DNA from: an uncultured Olsenella sp.
Lineage (GTDB): Bacteria; Actinomycetota; Coriobacteriia; Coriobacteriales; Atopobiaceae
NCBI GenBank assembly: GCA_900314535.1
Contig: OMVT01000008.1
Span: 1-64,000 of the forward strand
Direction: 5' to 3'
DNA length: 64,000 nt
The number at the start of each line of letters is the position of its first letter. The first letter of the stretch is position 1. Below, piece by piece: positions 1 to 8,214 of the stretch. Position numbers and translations under genes: made by a program. The notes below the pieces were generated by a model. That model was not told the DNA's origin. It ran no database searches and saw nothing but the letters and a program-made list of their open reading frames with translations.

Positions 1-100
1 GGCCTGAACGAAGCGAAGGCCAGGGACTTGAGTCCCTGGCCGGCATTTATAGGGTTATACCCTTAGAGCAAACCACCCGCTACGCGGGTGGTCATGATTA
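1..100. repeat. Two strong hairpins at window edge, possible IS200/IS605 end
   Basis: Two near-perfect inverted repeats lie here. One pairs GGCCAGGGACT with AGTCCCTGGCC (about 18-41). The other pairs ACCACCCGC with GCGGGTGGT (about 72-92). Hairpins of the second kind are common at IS200/IS605 termini, so this may be the end of an element lying outside the window. The second hairpin could equally be the terminator of the minus-strand dioxygenase gene that ends at 113. No transposase is visible on this side. Confidence 0.35.
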
Positions 101-112
101 TATTCCCGATTC

Positions 113-910
113 TCAGAGCCCGAACGCGTAGCTTGTCATGCTGATCGAGCCAAGGTTCTGGATATGGTTGAAGACTTCTGCCCCCTCGCCCTGGGCTGCG
201 CCGAGGACGGTCACGAGCGGCAGGAAGTGGTCTGGCGTCGGCACGGCGTAGGCTGCCTCAGGGAGCTTCTCGAAGTCTATGACAGCGTCATCGTCGCGCT
301 TCTTCACAGCCGCGAGGATCGCATCGTCGAAGCGGAGGTTCTGGGGCGTGCCATGCGGGTTTTCCCAGTCGGCCTCACGCAGGTTGTGCACGACATTGCC
401 GGAACCCAGGACGACAAAGCCCTCATCGCGCAGGGCGCTGAGCTTCTGTCCGACCTCATAGGCGTACTTGGCATTCTGGAGGCCATTCACGGAGAGCTCG
501 ACCACCGGGATGTCTGCCTCGGGCAGCATGTGATGGAGCGGCGTCCAGACGCCGTGGTCGATGCCCCAGGTATCGTCGACAGCGACATCATCGCCCAGAA
601 GCTCGAGCACGCGCTCGGTGAGCTCCTTCGAGCCAGAGGGACGGTAGTGGATTGCGTAGAGCTCAGGCGGGAAGCCGTACATGTCGTTTACCTGGCGGGG
701 TGTCGGGTCTGACTGCACGAGCGTGCCGCGCGTGAACCAGTGGGCCGAGACGGCGAGGATTGCCTTCGGATGGTGTGCCTTGAGGCGCTCGCCGACAGAG
801 GCCAGGCCTTCCGAGATTGCGTCATGCCTGAGTGCCATCATCGGGTCGCCGTGGCCGATGAAGAGGGCGGGCTGGCGTGTTTCTGTGCTGGTCGTGCTCA
901 TAAGTACCAT
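113..910 (-). CDS. LigB/DODA-type extradiol ring-cleavage dioxygenase family protein
   Basis: About 265 aa, the usual length of the 4,5-DOPA dioxygenase (YgiD-like) branch of the class III extradiol dioxygenases. These are cytoplasmic non-haem iron or zinc enzymes that open catechol rings; the physiological substrate of bacterial members is often unknown. Visible family motifs are LFIGHGDP near the N-terminus (usually GHGSP), SAHW, the His-rich stretch WGIDHGVWTPLHHM, GSGNVVHNL, and PTPDHFLPL near the C-terminus. Several in-frame ATGs exist. 910 follows GGAAG at short spacing and is preferred over 928; 901 is also possible. Divergent from an HxlR-type regulator, a common pairing for redox- or quinone-responsive genes. 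Confidence 0.87.
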   Translation of the reverse strand: MVLMSTTSTETRQPALFIGHGDPMMALRHDAISEGLASVGERLKAHHPKAILAVSAHWFTRGTLVQSDPTPRQVNDMYGFPPELYAIHYRPSGSKELTERVLELLGDDVAVDDTWGIDHGVWTPLHHMLPEADIPVVELSVNGLQNAKYAYEVGQKLSALRDEGFVVLGSGNVVHNLREADWENPHGTPQNLRFDDAILAAVKKRDDDAVIDFEKLPEAAYAVPTPDHFLPLVTVLGAAQGEGAEVFNHIQNLGSISMTSYAFGL

Positions 911-952
911 CTCGCTTCCAGGTATCAATTCTAGACTTGCTTGTTGTCTTGT

Positions 953-980
953 ACTATAAATGACACGAAAGCGATAGCAA
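953..980 (-). promoter_or_regulatory. Candidate promoter of the dioxygenase gene
   Basis: Read on the minus strand, TTGCTA and TATAGT are separated by 16 nt and lie about 40 nt upstream of the dioxygenase start. They fit a sigma-70 -35/-10 pair. It lies in the divergent intergenic region, where the HxlR product could act on both genes. No regulator site was identified. Confidence 0.35.
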
Positions 981-1040
981 TAATGTTTTTTCTCGCTACC
1001 TGGTATGTTTTCGGATACCTATGGCAGAAAGGAGATGGAT

Positions 1041-1412
1041 ATGGCACGACAGAAGCCAGAGTATTTCGGCACCTGCCCCTTCGTGACGGCACAGTGGGTG
1101 CTCCAGGGGAAGTGGACGATCGTGATCCTGCATCATCTGAGCGAAGGGACGCTCCGGTTCTCGGAGCTCCAGAGCAGGATGCCGCAGCTTACGCACTCGA
1201 CGCTCTCTTCGCAGCTGAAGCAGCTCGAGGCAGAAGGGATGGTGAAGAGGACCGTCTATCCCGAGGTGCCTCCTCGTGTGGAGTATGAGCTCACGGAGCT
1301 TGGCCAGACCTTCCAGCCGGTGCTCGATGCGGTGGGCAGCTGGGGAGAGCGTTATATAGAATATCTTGATGCACAGGAGAAGAAGGAAGGCACGAAGGAG
1401 GACATGAAATGA
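1041..1412 (+). CDS. HxlR-family winged-helix transcriptional regulator
   Basis: 123 aa, typical of HxlR/YodB/HypR-like regulators, which bind DNA as dimers and often sense reactive electrophiles or disulfide stress through a cysteine near the N-terminus. The sequence has CPFVTAQWVLQGKW (one Cys just before the first helix), then RFSELQSRMPQLTHSTLSSQLKQLEAEGMVKR as the helix-turn-helix and wing entry, followed by YELTELG. AAAGGAG sits 6 nt before the ATG at 1041, so this start is preferred over ATG 1035. Divergent from the dioxygenase, and its ATGA stop/start overlaps the ZIP transporter gene, so regulator and transporter are likely co-translated. Confidence 0.88.
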   Translation: MARQKPEYFGTCPFVTAQWVLQGKWTIVILHHLSEGTLRFSELQSRMPQLTHSTLSSQLKQLEAEGMVKRTVYPEVPPRVEYELTELGQTFQPVLDAVGSWGERYIEYLDAQEKKEGTKEDMK

Positions 1413-2191
1413 CACCAGAGATGCTTGGCTATATCCTCATTCCGTTTGCTGGCACAAGCCTCGGCGCGGCGCTTGTCTTCTTCATGAAGGACGGGCTCTC
1501 CGAGAGGACGGAGCGCATCCTCGGGGGCTTTGCGGCGGGCGTCATGGTTGCAGCTTCGTTCTGGAGCCTCCTGGCCCCGGCACTCGAGCAGGCGGAAGAG
1601 GCGCTCGGGAGCCTTGCCTTCATTCCCTGCGCGATAGGCTTCCTTCTCGGCATGGCCCTGCTTCTCATCCTCGATACGCTGACACCTCACATGCATCTCG
1701 ATGGACAGGAGGAGGGCGTGAAATCTGGCCTTTCCCGCACGACGAAGCTCGTGCTTGCGGTCACGATCCACAACATCCCTGAAGGCATGGCGGTAGGTGT
1801 CGTCATGGCAGCGGTCCTCGAAGGCTCTGCCGGCGTCGGGCTTGCAGGCGCTGCTGCCTTGGCGCTGGGCATCGCTATCCAGAACTTCCCGGAAGGAGCC
1901 ATCGTCTCCATGCCGCTTCGTGCTGAAGGCATGAGCAAGGCAAAGACGTTTGCGCTCGGCGTCCTTTCCGGCGCGGTCGAGCCCATTGCCGCCATCATCA
2001 CCGTGGCAGCCTCTTCGGTCATCGTCTCGGCGATGCCGGTCCTTCTCTCCTTTGCGGCAGGCGCCATGATGTATGTCGTCGTGGAGGAGCTCATCCCGGA
2101 GATGAGCGAAGGGGAGCATTCGAACTGGGGGACCATCTCCTTTGCCCTTGGCTTTGTCGTCATGATGGTCCTCGATGTGGCGCTGGGATAG
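1409..2191 (+). CDS. ZIP-family divalent metal transporter
   Basis: 260 aa integral membrane protein of the ZIP (ZupT-like) family, importing zinc, iron or manganese across the cytoplasmic membrane. About eight hydrophobic segments are visible. The family's two metal-site helices carry HNIPEG (around residue 127) and QNFPEG (around residue 158), with EELIPE near the C-terminus. A short loop with HMHLDG is a possible additional metal ligand. The start codon overlaps the stop of the upstream HxlR gene by 4 nt, indicating translational coupling. Substrate cannot be told from sequence. Confidence 0.9.
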   Translation: MTPEMLGYILIPFAGTSLGAALVFFMKDGLSERTERILGGFAAGVMVAASFWSLLAPALEQAEEALGSLAFIPCAIGFLLGMALLLILDTLTPHMHLDGQEEGVKSGLSRTTKLVLAVTIHNIPEGMAVGVVMAAVLEGSAGVGLAGAAALALGIAIQNFPEGAIVSMPLRAEGMSKAKTFALGVLSGAVEPIAAIITVAASSVIVSAMPVLLSFAAGAMMYVVVEELIPEMSEGEHSNWGTISFALGFVVMMVLDVALG

Positions 2192-2354
2192 AAGGGGCGG
2201 AACAGCGAAGGCAGAAGCTCTGACTTCTTTTGTCAGCGGAGTGTAAGGTATCGGCGAGCGGCTTACGATGGATTTACGCAATGCGTACAATTCCATTACG
2301 TAAGCCGCTTTTGCACTTTTACATGCGGATGGATGAAGCCCGTGGAGGCAACCT

Positions 2355-3404
2355 TTGATTACCTTCTCGCAGTTCCTTGGCATGGTCTCGGCTAACCCCT
2401 TCCTCGCTCTCGTGATCATCCTCGTTCTCGGCACCATCTTCGTGAATGGCGCGACGGATGCCGCGAATGCGATTGCAGAGCCGGTGGGCACACGCTCGAT
2501 CACGGTCGAGCATGCCATTGCCATGTCCGTTGCCTGCAACTTCGTAGGCTTGGTAGCCATGACCATGATCTCGACAGCCGTGGCAGACACGATGTCCGAT
2601 ATGGTCGACTTCGGCGGCGATACCCATGCAGCGCTCATCGCCCTGGCTGCAGCCACGGTCGGCATCGTTGCCTGGGGTGTCGGTGCCTGGATCTTCGGCA
2701 TCCCCACTTCCGAATCCCATGCCCTGATTGCAGGACTCACCGGTGCTGCCATCGCTGTCTCGGGCGGCGTCGAAGGCGTCAATTTCTCTGAATGGGCGAA
2801 GGTCATCTACGGCCTCGTGCTCTCGACCGTGCTCGGCTATCTTGCAGGCTGGGCCATCGCGAAGATCATCCCCCATGCCTGCCGGCATGCAGACCGAAGA
2901 CGGGCCAACAACTTCTTTGGCACGATGCAGATTGCAGGTGCAGCGGGCGTTGCCCTCATGCACGGCGCACAGGATGGCCAGAAGTTCATGTCTACGGCAA
3001 TGCTTGCCATCGCCCTCTCTGCAGGCACGAGCATCTCGGACCTTGGCGGCTTCCCGCTCTGGATCGAGGTCCTCTGTGCCGGCGTCATGGCGCTCGGCAC
3101 GGCCGTGGGCGGCAAGCGCATCATCAAGAAGGTCGGCATGGAGATGGTGACGCTCGAGAAGTATCAGGGCTTTGCCGCTTCTGTCTCTGCAACGGCCTCG
3201 CTCTTCATTGCCACGGTCACCGGCCTTCCGGTCTCGACGACCCACACGAAGACCGCCGCAATCATGGGCGCCGGCGCTGCCAAGGACGTGCGCTCCGTGA
3301 ACTGGGCCATTGCGAAGGACATGGTCTACACCTGGCTCTTCACGTTCCCGGGCTGCGGCATCATCGGCTTTGTCCTCGCCAAGCTCTTCCTCCTGTGGTT
3401 CTAG
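2355..3404 (+). CDS. pit: PiT-family inorganic phosphate transporter
   Basis: 349 aa low-affinity phosphate permease of the PiT family (cation- or metal-phosphate symport). The duplicated PiT signatures are visible: GTIFVNGATDAANAIA near the N-terminus with GIPTSESHALIAG, and the second half with ALMHGAQDGQK and GLPVSTTHTKTAA. The start is a TTG codon. GGAGG ends 6 nt upstream (2344-2348) and no ATG fits as well. It is followed 34 nt later by its DUF47/PhoU-like partner gene, the standard Pit operon arrangement. Confidence 0.93.
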   Translation: MITFSQFLGMVSANPFLALVIILVLGTIFVNGATDAANAIAEPVGTRSITVEHAIAMSVACNFVGLVAMTMISTAVADTMSDMVDFGGDTHAALIALAAATVGIVAWGVGAWIFGIPTSESHALIAGLTGAAIAVSGGVEGVNFSEWAKVIYGLVLSTVLGYLAGWAIAKIIPHACRHADRRRANNFFGTMQIAGAAGVALMHGAQDGQKFMSTAMLAIALSAGTSISDLGGFPLWIEVLCAGVMALGTAVGGKRIIKKVGMEMVTLEKYQGFAASVSATASLFIATVTGLPVSTTHTKTAAIMGAGAAKDVRSVNWAIAKDMVYTWLFTFPGCGIIGFVLAKLFLLWF

Positions 3405-3438
3405 ACGCGAATCCCTATCTCGAAAGGAATGGTGGCCC

Positions 3439-4065
3439 ATGGCCCGCATGAAGAAAGAAGATCCGTTCTACACGAAGCTCAAGGACTTTGCGGCTGCAAT
3501 CGAGGAGTGCGCAGTCGACTACGAGAAACTGATACGCGGCTATCCCGAGACGGAGATCATGATTCCGCAGATGAAGCTCCATGAGTCGGAATGCGACCAG
3601 CGCGTCCAGGCCATCATGAAGGAGCTCTATACGTCCTTCATCACGCCGTTCGACAGAAACGATGTAATGGACCTTGCCCTCAAGATGGACGACGTCGTCG
3701 ACAACATGAAGGGCGTCTCGACGAGGCTCGATCTCTTCAACGTCTCCCATATGCGCTCAGAGGCTGTCCAGATGGCAGAGCTCACGCTCATCGCTGCCAA
3801 GCAGATGCATGAGATGATTAACCGGCTTCCGCACTACAAGGACGATCCGGAATGCATGCAGATCGCCATCTCGATGGGACACATCGAGGATGAGGGAGAT
3901 TCCGTATACGAGAACGGCGTGAGGAAGCTCTTCCAGGAAGAGAAGGAGTCGAGGCCAGGCCATATCGTGGGATGGCTCAGGATCTTCGACCGCATGGAGG
4001 AGTGCCTGGACTCCATCGATGCGGTGGCAGGCGTTGTCCGCTCCATTGTCATGAAGTCTGCCTGA
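3439..4065 (+). CDS. DUF47 (PhoU-like) Pit accessory protein
   Basis: 208 aa, all-helical, PhoU-like. DUF47 proteins are encoded next to PiT transporters and are thought to modulate phosphate uptake, possibly by binding metals through acidic (E/D)xxxD motifs. Here DLALKMDDVVDNMKG and HIEDEGDSVYENGVRKLF match those family motifs, and the C-terminus has the conserved DRMEECLDSIDAVAG. ATG 3439 follows AAAGGA at 10 nt. Cotranscribed with the upstream pit gene. A stem with a GGAA loop and a T-rich tail follows, probably the operon terminator. Confidence 0.9.
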   Translation: MARMKKEDPFYTKLKDFAAAIEECAVDYEKLIRGYPETEIMIPQMKLHESECDQRVQAIMKELYTSFITPFDRNDVMDLALKMDDVVDNMKGVSTRLDLFNVSHMRSEAVQMAELTLIAAKQMHEMINRLPHYKDDPECMQIAISMGHIEDEGDSVYENGVRKLFQEEKESRPGHIVGWLRIFDRMEECLDSIDAVAGVVRSIVMKSA

Positions 4066-4092
4066 TCTTCTGAGACATAGGAAACGTATCGA

Positions 4093-4118
4093 GGGGTGCC
4101 GGAAGGTGCCCCTTTCTC
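4093..4118 (+). terminator. Rho-independent terminator of pit-DUF47 operon
   Basis: GGGGTGCC and GGTGCCCC form an 8-bp stem with two G-U pairs closed by a GGAA tetraloop, followed by TTTCTC. Confidence 0.65.
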
Positions 4119-4172
4119 TGTCCCGGACATGCTTGGTATATGCTTGATGACCTATGGAGGCAAGGAGGGCAC

Positions 4173-4823
4173 ATGAGCCGCGTGGCAGACGAGATGGACG
4201 ATCTTTTCGACGAGGAAGAAGGGGAGAGCCTGGACGTTCTCCTCATGGCAGAGGATGCCGACATCTCCGGCTGCGTGTTTGCGTGCGAGACGCTTTCCGG
4301 ATCCTTTGGCCATGCAGAGTTCGAGCGCTGCACGTTCCGCCAGGTCTCGTTTGCAGATACCCGCTGGGCACGGGCAAGCTTCGATGGCTGCACGTTCTCG
4401 GCCTGCGACTTCACGGGTGCGCATATGGCAAGAAGCTTCCTGCGTGATTGCAGGCTTTCTGACTGCCGCTTCACGGGAGCAGACTTCCATGGGTCCTATA
4501 TCGAGCGCGTCTCGTTCAGATCGTGCCTTCTGGGCTATGCCAACCTCTCCGAGTCGAAGGCACAGCATGTGAAGTTCGTCTCTTCCGCACTCCGGGAGGC
4601 AAGCCTCGACCATATGAAGGCGAAAAGCCTCGCATTTGAAGATGCCGACCTCACGCGTGCCGAGCTCTTCGGCACGAGCCTCAAGGGCTGCGACCTCTCA
4701 TCCTCCACGATTGACGGCATCCGCATCTCCGATACGTTTGCAGAGCTCAAGGGAGCTTCTGTCTCGCTCGGCCAGGCGCCGCTTGTCCTTGCGATCCTGG
4801 GTGTGCGGGTGAAAGAGCTCTGA
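4173..4823 (+). CDS. Pentapeptide-repeat protein, Qnr/MfpA-like
   Basis: 216 aa, the same length class as Qnr proteins. Tandem pentapeptide units of the A(D/N)LXX type run from about residue 30 to 190 (for example SFGHAEFERCTF, ADFHGSYIERV, ADLTRAELFGTSLKGCDL) and should fold as a right-handed quadrilateral beta-helix. The non-repeat tail GASVSLGQAPLVLAILGV resembles the dimerisation tail of Qnr/MfpA, DNA mimics that protect gyrase. An acidic N-terminal segment (about residues 8-25) precedes the repeats. The ATG at 4173 has AAGGAGG 5 nt upstream and is preferred over ATG 4140. Whether it protects gyrase is inference. Confidence 0.85.
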   Translation: MSRVADEMDDLFDEEEGESLDVLLMAEDADISGCVFACETLSGSFGHAEFERCTFRQVSFADTRWARASFDGCTFSACDFTGAHMARSFLRDCRLSDCRFTGADFHGSYIERVSFRSCLLGYANLSESKAQHVKFVSSALREASLDHMKAKSLAFEDADLTRAELFGTSLKGCDLSSSTIDGIRISDTFAELKGASVSLGQAPLVLAILGVRVKEL

Positions 4824-4988
4824 TCTGGTAAGCGGAGAAATTTCCCGAAGGGCTGAATTAATCGGCAGACGGTTCTACGTGCGCATTTGCGTGAGGAAAC
4901 GCTTCCAGCGTGCTATCGTGGCCACGGTGGAAGCTATCTGTACAGGCGGCGATGCCTGCCTGTTTCTATCGGAAAGGGATGTTGCTCC

Positions 4989-5951
4989 ATGGAGAAGAAG
5001 ATGCATACCCGCAAGGTCGTGATTGTCGGCGCTGGCCGCGTCGGTTCGCACTGCGCGCTCTGCCTGATGTTCCGTCACCTCGTGAACCAGATCGTCCTCA
5101 TCGATGTGAACCGCGAGGCTGCGGAGGCCCAGGCCATGGACCTGCAGGATCTTGCAAGCGGCCTCGGCGAGTCGTTCGAGATTCGTGCCGGAGACTACTC
5201 CGACTGCGCCGATGCCCACTTTGTCATCATGACTGCTGGCAGGAGCAGGAAGCCGGGCCAGACCCGTCTCGAGATGCTCGGCGCCACGATGCAGGTCCTG
5301 GATGGCATCGTCCCCCAGATCCGCGACTCCGGATTCCAGGGCATCCTGATTTCCGTCTCGAACCCGTCCGACATCGTCGCAGAGTACCTGTACCGCACGA
5401 TGAAGCTGCCGCGCGGCCACGTGTTCGGCACGGGTACGGCACTCGACTCTGCCCGCCTGCGCGGCATCATCGGCCGCGAGATCGGCGTCGATTCGCGCCA
5501 GGTCAATGCGTTCTGCATGGGCGAGCACGGCGATTCGTCGTTCATCCCGACGTCGCACATCTCCGTCGGCGGCATCCAGCTCCGCGAGTACCTGTCGATG
5601 AGGAAAGGCGGGGAGAGCCAGCTCGACTTCGACGATATCAAGAAGCAGGTCAAGGAGGCCGGCAGCCGCATCGTGAAGGGCAAGGGCTGCACGGAGTTCG
5701 GCATCGCCTCCATCGTGAGCCAGATCATCATGTCGATCCTGCACAACGAGCGTGCTGTCATCCCTCTGTCGGCTCACCTCGAAGGCGAGTACGGCGAGTC
5801 CGGCATCTCCATCGGCGTGCCGTGCATCCTGTCCGACCAGGGCGTCGAGCAGGTGCTCGAGATCGACCTCACCTACGACGAGCGCCGTGCCATGAGGAGA
5901 AGCTGCGACATCGTCCGCGAGAATCTCGACAAGGTGTTCCCCGAAGCCTGA
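4989..5951 (+). CDS. L-lactate/malate dehydrogenase family protein
   Basis: 320 aa NAD(H)-dependent 2-hydroxyacid dehydrogenase of the LDH/MDH superfamily, cytoplasmic. Visible: the dinucleotide-binding GAGRVGSHCAL at residues 11-21, SVSNPSD, the catalytic-loop region with RKPGQTR, and the active-site GEHGDSS with the catalytic His. The substrate-discriminating position (Q102 in LDH numbering) appears to be Arg (SRKPGQTR rather than NQKPGETR), which is the malate-type residue. The rest resembles LDH or hydroxyisocaproate dehydrogenases. ATG 4989 follows an AAAGG stretch at about 11 nt. Substrate (pyruvate, oxaloacetate or a branched 2-oxo acid) is therefore uncertain. Confidence 0.85.
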   Translation: MEKKMHTRKVVIVGAGRVGSHCALCLMFRHLVNQIVLIDVNREAAEAQAMDLQDLASGLGESFEIRAGDYSDCADAHFVIMTAGRSRKPGQTRLEMLGATMQVLDGIVPQIRDSGFQGILISVSNPSDIVAEYLYRTMKLPRGHVFGTGTALDSARLRGIIGREIGVDSRQVNAFCMGEHGDSSFIPTSHISVGGIQLREYLSMRKGGESQLDFDDIKKQVKEAGSRIVKGKGCTEFGIASIVSQIIMSILHNERAVIPLSAHLEGEYGESGISIGVPCILSDQGVEQVLEIDLTYDERRAMRRSCDIVRENLDKVFPEA

Positions 5952-5972
5952 GGGAGGCACAAGGAAGAGCGG

Positions 5973-6006
5973 GAGGGCTTCCGGCATCTGCCGGGAGCCC
6001 TCTTCA
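5973..6006. terminator. Bidirectional terminator between LDH-like and EamA genes
   Basis: GAGGGCTTCCGG pairs with CCGGGAGCCCTC around a 6-nt loop, followed by TTC. It sits between two convergent genes. Confidence 0.7.
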
Positions 6007-6053
6007 TGATGTGGAGGAAGGCTTCCTGTTTGCGAGGATGATGCCTGCTGCAA

Positions 6054-6935
6054 TCAGGACAAGGGCAAGCGCCGTTGCGGGCCGACGGGCGTGCCTTCGC
6101 TGCCGATTGTCGCGAGCGAGAGCGCGACACCGAAGACAGGAATCAGGAACTGGTAGGGCGCGATGCGGGAGATATCGTTGTCCCTGAGAAGAAGGCTCCA
6201 CGAAGAGAAGCCGACAGCGGATACCACCGCAAGCCAGACAAGGACCCCAAGCTCTGCGAAGGTGGCTATCTCGAGCCTGCCGCCGAGGATGAGCCCCGCC
6301 GCCAGAAGGCAGGCTCCGCCCAGCATGAACTGGAGGCCGCAGAGCTTGAGGGGGTCCTCTGACTGTGCCTTTTTTCTCATGAGCGCGGTCGCTGCTGCAC
6401 CTGCGACGGAGGAGGCAAGCATCAGGGTCTCGCCCCAGCCGAAGCGGCTGGACTGCCCAATGCCTCCGGTCGCGACCAGGAGGCCAGCAAAGCCGCAGAG
6501 ACAGCCCAGGGCCTTGTTCAGGGTCATCTTCTCCAGACGGAAGACGAAGCAGGAGGCCAGAAGCATCATGAAGACACCTGCACCCGACGCGATGGAGCCC
6601 GAGACTCCTGTTGCATGGGCAAGGCCGACATATCCCAGAAGCTGCTGGGCGAAGACCTGGAAAAATCCGATCTGGGCAGCAGCGCGAAGCTCGGCCGGGG
6701 TGGCGTGCCAGCTGCCGGTCCTTGCGCCCTGGAGGACATAGACGATGATGCCGCCCAGGACAAAGCGCGGTCCGGCAAAGACGAGCTGGTCCGCAACGTC
6801 GGCAGAGGAGATACCGAGGAGCGCATAGCCGATGCGGATCGCAGGGATCGCAGATCCCCAGAGGGCACAGCTGAGGACTGCAAGGGCAGAGACGGCATAG
6901 GCAGAGGAGAGCCTCTTTCTGCCCGAGATGCTCAT
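6054..6935 (-). CDS. EamA/DMT-family transporter, frameshifted C-terminus
   Basis: 293 aa multi-pass membrane protein of the drug/metabolite transporter superfamily (two EamA repeats, about nine of the usual ten helices in this frame). The frame ends in GSEGTPVGPQRRLPLS. The alternative frame reads on as ATALALVLIAAGIILANR to a stop at 6004, exactly the missing last helix. A one-base deletion in the GGG run at 6079-6081 explains this; it may be a sequencing error or a real mutation. The start codon overlaps the stop of the threonine-aldolase-like gene by 4 nt, suggesting co-translation and perhaps amino-acid export (RhtA-like), which is inference. Confidence 0.82.
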   Translation of the reverse strand: MSISGRKRLSSAYAVSALAVLSCALWGSAIPAIRIGYALLGISSADVADQLVFAGPRFVLGGIIVYVLQGARTGSWHATPAELRAAAQIGFFQVFAQQLLGYVGLAHATGVSGSIASGAGVFMMLLASCFVFRLEKMTLNKALGCLCGFAGLLVATGGIGQSSRFGWGETLMLASSVAGAAATALMRKKAQSEDPLKLCGLQFMLGGACLLAAGLILGGRLEIATFAELGVLVWLAVVSAVGFSSWSLLLRDNDISRIAPYQFLIPVFGVALSLATIGSEGTPVGPQRRLPLS

Positions 6936-7990
6936 CCTCGGCTCCTGAGGGTGGAGGCGAAGGCGGAAAGCTCGTCTGCATCCTCCATCTTCGTAGCCCA
7001 GCTTGTGACGAAGCGGACGATCCTTCTGCCATCGGGCAGGACGGAGATGGTCTCGGCGCCGCAGGCGCCACGGAAGGCTTCCTCCTCCTTTTCGTTCACA
7101 TAGAAGAAGAGCTGGTTCGAGTCATGTCCGCCGAAGGGCTCGAAGCCAAGTACGGACAGACCTTCGAAGAGCCGTGCTGCGCTTCTGTTCGCCTGGCGTG
7201 CATAGCGGAGCCAGGGCAGGTCTCCATCTTTGTCCGGCGTGAAGGCGCGCTCGAACTGGACGCCCAGAAGCCTCCCTTTTGCCATGAGGCCGCCGCGCTC
7301 CTTCTGGACATAGGGGAACGCTTCCTTGAGGCGTTCGTCCGTGAAGACCAGCGCCTCTCCGAACAGGAGCCCATCTTTCGTGCCGCCAAGCGTGAAGGCG
7401 GCCGCGCGCTTCGCGATGTCTTCGAGCGCAAGGTCCGCGTCCCGGGCTTCGAGGGCGCTTGCAAGACGTGCGCCGTCCACATAGATCGGGATATCATGTG
7501 CGTCTGCCCAGTCTGCAAGTGCAAAGAAGCGCTCGCGCGACCAGACGCCGCCGATCTCTGTCGTATCGGCGATATAGATCAAGGCAGGCTTTGTCATGTG
7601 CCTGCCTCCTGCGCACTGGCGCTCCCAGACGCGCTCTGCAGCGTCGGGGGAGACGAAGCCATCGGCGTCATCCGTGAGAAGGATCGTCCTGCCTGCTGCT
7701 GCGACAGCTCCGGTCTCGTGCGTCGCGATGTGGGCAAGCGGGGTCGCAATGACGCCTTCCCAGTCGCGGAGCATGCCTGCGATCGCAATGAGGTTCACGG
7801 AAGTGCCGCCGGCACAGAACTCGACCGCAGCATCGGGAAGGCCGACCGCTTCGCGGATGAGCGCGCGGGCACGCTCGCAGTGGACATCTCCTTCCGTATA
7901 GCCGGGACACTGCTCCTCGTTCGTATCGATGAGGGCCTGGAGCACTTCGGGGGCAGCGCCTTCCGAATAGTCGTTCCTGAACATGCGCAT
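6932..7990 (-). CDS. Threonine aldolase family PLP-dependent enzyme
   Basis: 352 aa, the usual length of low-specificity threonine aldolase/beta-eliminating lyase family enzymes, which cleave L-threonine or L-allo-threonine to glycine and acetaldehyde. Visible: FRNDYSEGA at the N-terminus, ETGAVAAAGR, the PLP-aspartate motif YVDGARL, and the Schiff-base lysine in LGGTKDG. AAAGGA lies 6 nt before the ATG. It is first in a two-gene minus-strand operon with the EamA exporter, with ATGA overlap. The exact beta-hydroxy amino acid substrate is not determinable. Confidence 0.88.
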   Translation of the reverse strand: MRMFRNDYSEGAAPEVLQALIDTNEEQCPGYTEGDVHCERARALIREAVGLPDAAVEFCAGGTSVNLIAIAGMLRDWEGVIATPLAHIATHETGAVAAAGRTILLTDDADGFVSPDAAERVWERQCAGGRHMTKPALIYIADTTEIGGVWSRERFFALADWADAHDIPIYVDGARLASALEARDADLALEDIAKRAAAFTLGGTKDGLLFGEALVFTDERLKEAFPYVQKERGGLMAKGRLLGVQFERAFTPDKDGDLPWLRYARQANRSAARLFEGLSVLGFEPFGGHDSNQLFFYVNEKEEEAFRGACGAETISVLPDGRRIVRFVTSWATKMEDADELSAFASTLRSRG

Positions 7991-8214
7991 GGGAAATCCT
8001 TTCTGCCGTTCGGGCTATCGTAGCAGGCTTTTGACCTGCAAGTCTGCAAGGACAGAACCTTGAGTGCGGGGCGCTTAGATGAAGGTGACGTGCCGTCTTT
8101 GTTTCAGACCTGTTCCACAACCAGCATCGTTTTGTTGAGGGTTGTAGACTCTTCTGCACGATGGCGCAGGCAGAACCGCCTGTTCCAGGAGTCGATGTGC
8201 GTAAGGAGCGTGTC

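Noticed and set aside
7991-8214. Branched-chain leader peptide or T-box before ilvE
   Set aside because: No run of Leu/Ile/Val codons with terminator and no T-box core.
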